Below, one piece after another: positions 5,889 to 6,121 of a stretch of 6,121 nucleotides of DNA. Both the position numbers and the translations under genes were made by a program. Origin of the DNA: Nocardioides sp. (lineage in GTDB: Bacteria > Actinomycetota > Actinomycetes > Propionibacteriales > Nocardioidaceae); contig JARICB010000129.1 in the NCBI GenBank assembly GCA_029264225.1, forward strand, positions 1 to 6,121, written 5' to 3'. The notes under the pieces were generated by a model, which worked only from the letters and a program-made list of their open reading frames with translations, was not told the DNA's origin and searched no databases. Positions within the stretch are counted from its first letter, which is position 1. Each line of letters opens with the position of its first letter.

Positions 5889-6121
5889 CCTGGGTCACCG
5901 GAGCCGCCGACTCACTCTTCGGACTCGACAACCTGCCCTACGGCGTCTGGTCGCCCCGAGGACAACCCGTCGGGTCCCCCAGGGTCGGTGTGCGCATCGG
6001 TGACTACGTGCTCGACCTGGCTCCGGTCGCCGAGCTCGGCGACCCCCCCACGGAGCTGGCCGCCGCCAGGCGCACACCCACGCTCAACGCCAACAAGGCG
6101 AAGGGTCCCCAGCAGAGGGCG
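5885..6121 (+). CDS. fahA: Fumarylacetoacetase, N-terminal part (cut by window edge)
   Basis: The first 79 codons of fumarylacetoacetate hydrolase are present. The enzyme splits fumarylacetoacetate into fumarate and acetoacetate, the last step of tyrosine catabolism. FGLDNLPYGVW (12-22), SPRVGVRIGDYVLDL (31-45) and PTLN (65-68) match the N-terminal SH3-like domain of FAH; human FAH has HNLPYGVF, IGVAIGDQILDL and PTLNSFMGLG in the same order. The catalytic hydrolase domain, in a protein normally about 400-430 residues long, lies beyond the window. The ATG overlaps the stop of the preceding gene by four bases (ATGA), so translation is probably coupled. The final 11 residues are odd: N70, K71, K73 and R78 stand where FAH proteins have hydrophobic or aromatic residues (F, M, L/M, W). 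This could be sequence error near the window edge. Confidence 0.93.
   Translation, partial: MTWVTGAADSLFGLDNLPYGVWSPRGQPVGSPRVGVRIGDYVLDLAPVAELGDPPTELAAARRTPTLNANKAKGPQQRA

Overview
The window is high-GC DNA with strongly G/C-biased third codon positions, closely packed genes and several apparently leaderless starts. This points to an actinobacterium. The protein types (tyrosine/homogentisate catabolism, YdeP-type molybdoenzyme, and an actinobacterial protein of unknown function beside fahA) would fit a Nocardioides-like organism, but the genus is only a guess.

Layout. On the minus strand, from left to right: the first 158 codons of an amidase-signature enzyme (1-476, running off the left edge); a DNA-3-methyladenine glycosylase I, tag (567-1160); a 223-bp gap holding a 90-bp imperfect palindrome plus an extra copy of its arm motif (1218-1326); an FdhF/YdeP-type molybdopterin oxidoreductase (1384-3744); and homogentisate 1,2-dioxygenase, hmgA (3769-4980). 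A 68-bp divergent promoter region with a clear dyad (4981-5048) separates these from the plus-strand pair: a 279-residue protein of unknown function (5049-5888), overlapping by ATGA the start of fumarylacetoacetase, fahA (5885 to the right edge).

How the genes work together. HmgA opens the ring of homogentisate to maleylacetoacetate, and FahA cleaves fumarylacetoacetate to fumarate and acetoacetate. The step between them, maleylacetoacetate to fumarylacetoacetate, has no recognisable enzyme in the window. The unknown 279-residue protein sits between hmgA and fahA and is translationally coupled to fahA. Its sequence looks like a (beta/alpha)-barrel with two lysines placed much as in class I aldolases of the DeoC type, which makes it the most interesting gene here. 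The YdeP-type oxidoreductase starts 24 bp after hmgA and is probably cotranscribed with it, although it has no accepted role in this pathway. The dyad between hmgA and the 279-residue gene probably binds one regulator that controls both directions.

The other points worth a second look are the palindromic element upstream of tag and a run of non-conservative changes in the last 30 bases of fahA that looks like T-to-A sequence error.
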